17,551 bases of DNA from Gryganskiella cystojenkinii (taxonomy: Eukaryota > Mortierellomycota > Mortierellomycetes > Mortierellales > Mortierellaceae), in NCBI GenBank assembly GCA_015852425.1, contig JAAAIG010000490.1, positions 1 through 17,551 on the forward strand, given 5' to 3'. The translations under genes were made by a program, and so were the position numbers. The notes under the pieces were generated by a model, which saw only the letters and a program-made list of their open reading frames with translations, searched no databases and was not told where the DNA came from. Positions 17,054 through 17,551 of this stretch are shown piece by piece; within the stretch, counting starts at the first letter, position 1; each line of letters opens with the position of its first letter.

Positions 17054-17551
17054 ATGCAACCAGATTCAACGGCCGTCGACTCTAAGACACCAACGACCGT
17101 TGTTGCCTCTTCATCCTCTAAACAACCTCTTCTTCCGTCAACATCACCAGTATCGCTTGTGCCTGAGTCAGGAACATCGATCCTCCCGTCTTTATCCTCG
17201 TCAGCAGTAGCAGAAGGAAGAGTGATCAACCTTCCCAATATTGTTGACACGGAAAAGAAAGCGGGCACAGAAAAAGAAGCGTCTTTGGAAGACGACCTTG
17301 GTCGCACAAATATCGAAAAGGCCTCTTCTACTCTTGTCCAACAGAATGGGCAGAATAGGGTCATGAGAGCCTTTTCTTCAGGTGAATATGAGGCCTCGGC
17401 CTCGACGTCGTCCACAGTCCGCTCTGAAGAGTCCAAAATTACGCCTGTAGGAGCAGGGACAACAGTATTCACAACAACTGTGCCAACCACGACTACGATC
17501 ACAGGCACCGAGAGTGAGACACCGACACAGGCAACGGCCGTATCAACTGTC
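17054..17551 (+). CDS. N-terminal part of a Ser/Thr-rich protein, cut by window edge
   Basis: From the ATG at 17054 the frame is open for 166 codons to the last base of the window. It is the first ATG after an in-frame stop at 17018. The sequence is Ser/Thr/Pro/Val-rich (VVASSSSKQPLLPSTSPVSL near the start; TTVFTTTVPTTTTITGT near the end). It has a charged, helix-prone middle (EKKAGTEKEASLEDDLGR). No signal peptide or known domain is seen. It reads as the disordered N-terminus of a larger protein. The opposite strand is also open (17017-17508), but its composition is less plausible and it lies across this start. The function cannot be told from this part. Confidence 0.65.
   Translation, partial: MQPDSTAVDSKTPTTVVASSSSKQPLLPSTSPVSLVPESGTSILPSLSSSAVAEGRVINLPNIVDTEKKAGTEKEASLEDDLGRTNIEKASSTLVQQNGQNRVMRAFSSGEYEASASTSSTVRSEESKITPVGAGTTVFTTTVPTTTTITGTESETPTQATAVSTV

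Noticed and set aside
17017..17508. Open frame of 163 codons on the minus strand
   Set aside because: It lies opposite the Ser/Thr-rich + frame that is open to the window edge, preceded by a promoter-like leader on +. The minus product looks like an antisense shadow of Ser/Thr codons.
1..17551. CRISPR array, prophage, bacterial operon or tRNA/rRNA gene
   Set aside because: No regularly spaced repeats, ribosome-binding-site-led gene runs or recognisable tRNA/rRNA cores were seen, and spliced genes mark the DNA as eukaryotic.

Overview
The window is eukaryotic and reads as fungal nuclear DNA. It has compact genes with short GT-AG introns (about 90-160 nt in the main examples). Several introns carry CTAAC-type branch sites about 30-40 nt before the acceptor. 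Promoters are TATA or pyrimidine-rich, and the proteins are rich in Ser/Thr/Pro/Gln disorder. Gene content (Nep1/Emg1, an Rpp14-like RNase P/MRP subunit, a long LtrA-type membrane protein, tandem flavin reductases) fits Mucoromycota, perhaps Mortierellomycotina. That placement is inference from style, not from a marker search. No bacterial operons, CRISPR arrays, tRNA or rRNA genes, or intact transposons were seen.

Left part (1-3.4 kb): a small proline-rich hypothetical ORF on +, then a secreted protein of unknown family on - (1575-2189). Immediately upstream of it lies a tandem, internally deleted second copy of the same locus. That copy keeps only promoter-like DNA, the first ten codons and a 35-bp scrap of 3' flank.

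Middle (3.4-7.7 kb): three intron-less paralogues of the NADPH-dependent FMN reductase (flavodoxin-like) family in head-to-tail array on + (4144-4755, 5591-6226, 7038-7661). Each is preceded by its own TATA box about 97-122 nt before the ATG. They look like independently transcribed oxidoreductases that arose by tandem duplication. Copies 1 and 3 share active-site signatures that copy 2 lacks.

Right-middle (8.4-11.3 kb): a divergent pair around a 516-bp intergenic region. EMG1/NEP1 (four exons, -; pre-rRNA pseudouridine methyltransferase) faces an RPP14-like RNase P/MRP subunit (two exons, +). Both act on pre-rRNA or tRNA maturation, so the shared region may co-regulate them.

Right (11.9-17.55 kb): a ten-exon gene (+) for a predicted 1092-residue protein with an LtrA-type multi-pass membrane core between long disordered arms. 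It is followed by a long pyrimidine-rich leader with short upstream ORFs, and by the start of a Ser/Thr-rich gene that runs off the window edge.

I did not find a clear new multi-gene system. The best candidates for follow-up are the flavin-reductase array, the LtrA fusion architecture and the decayed tandem duplicate.
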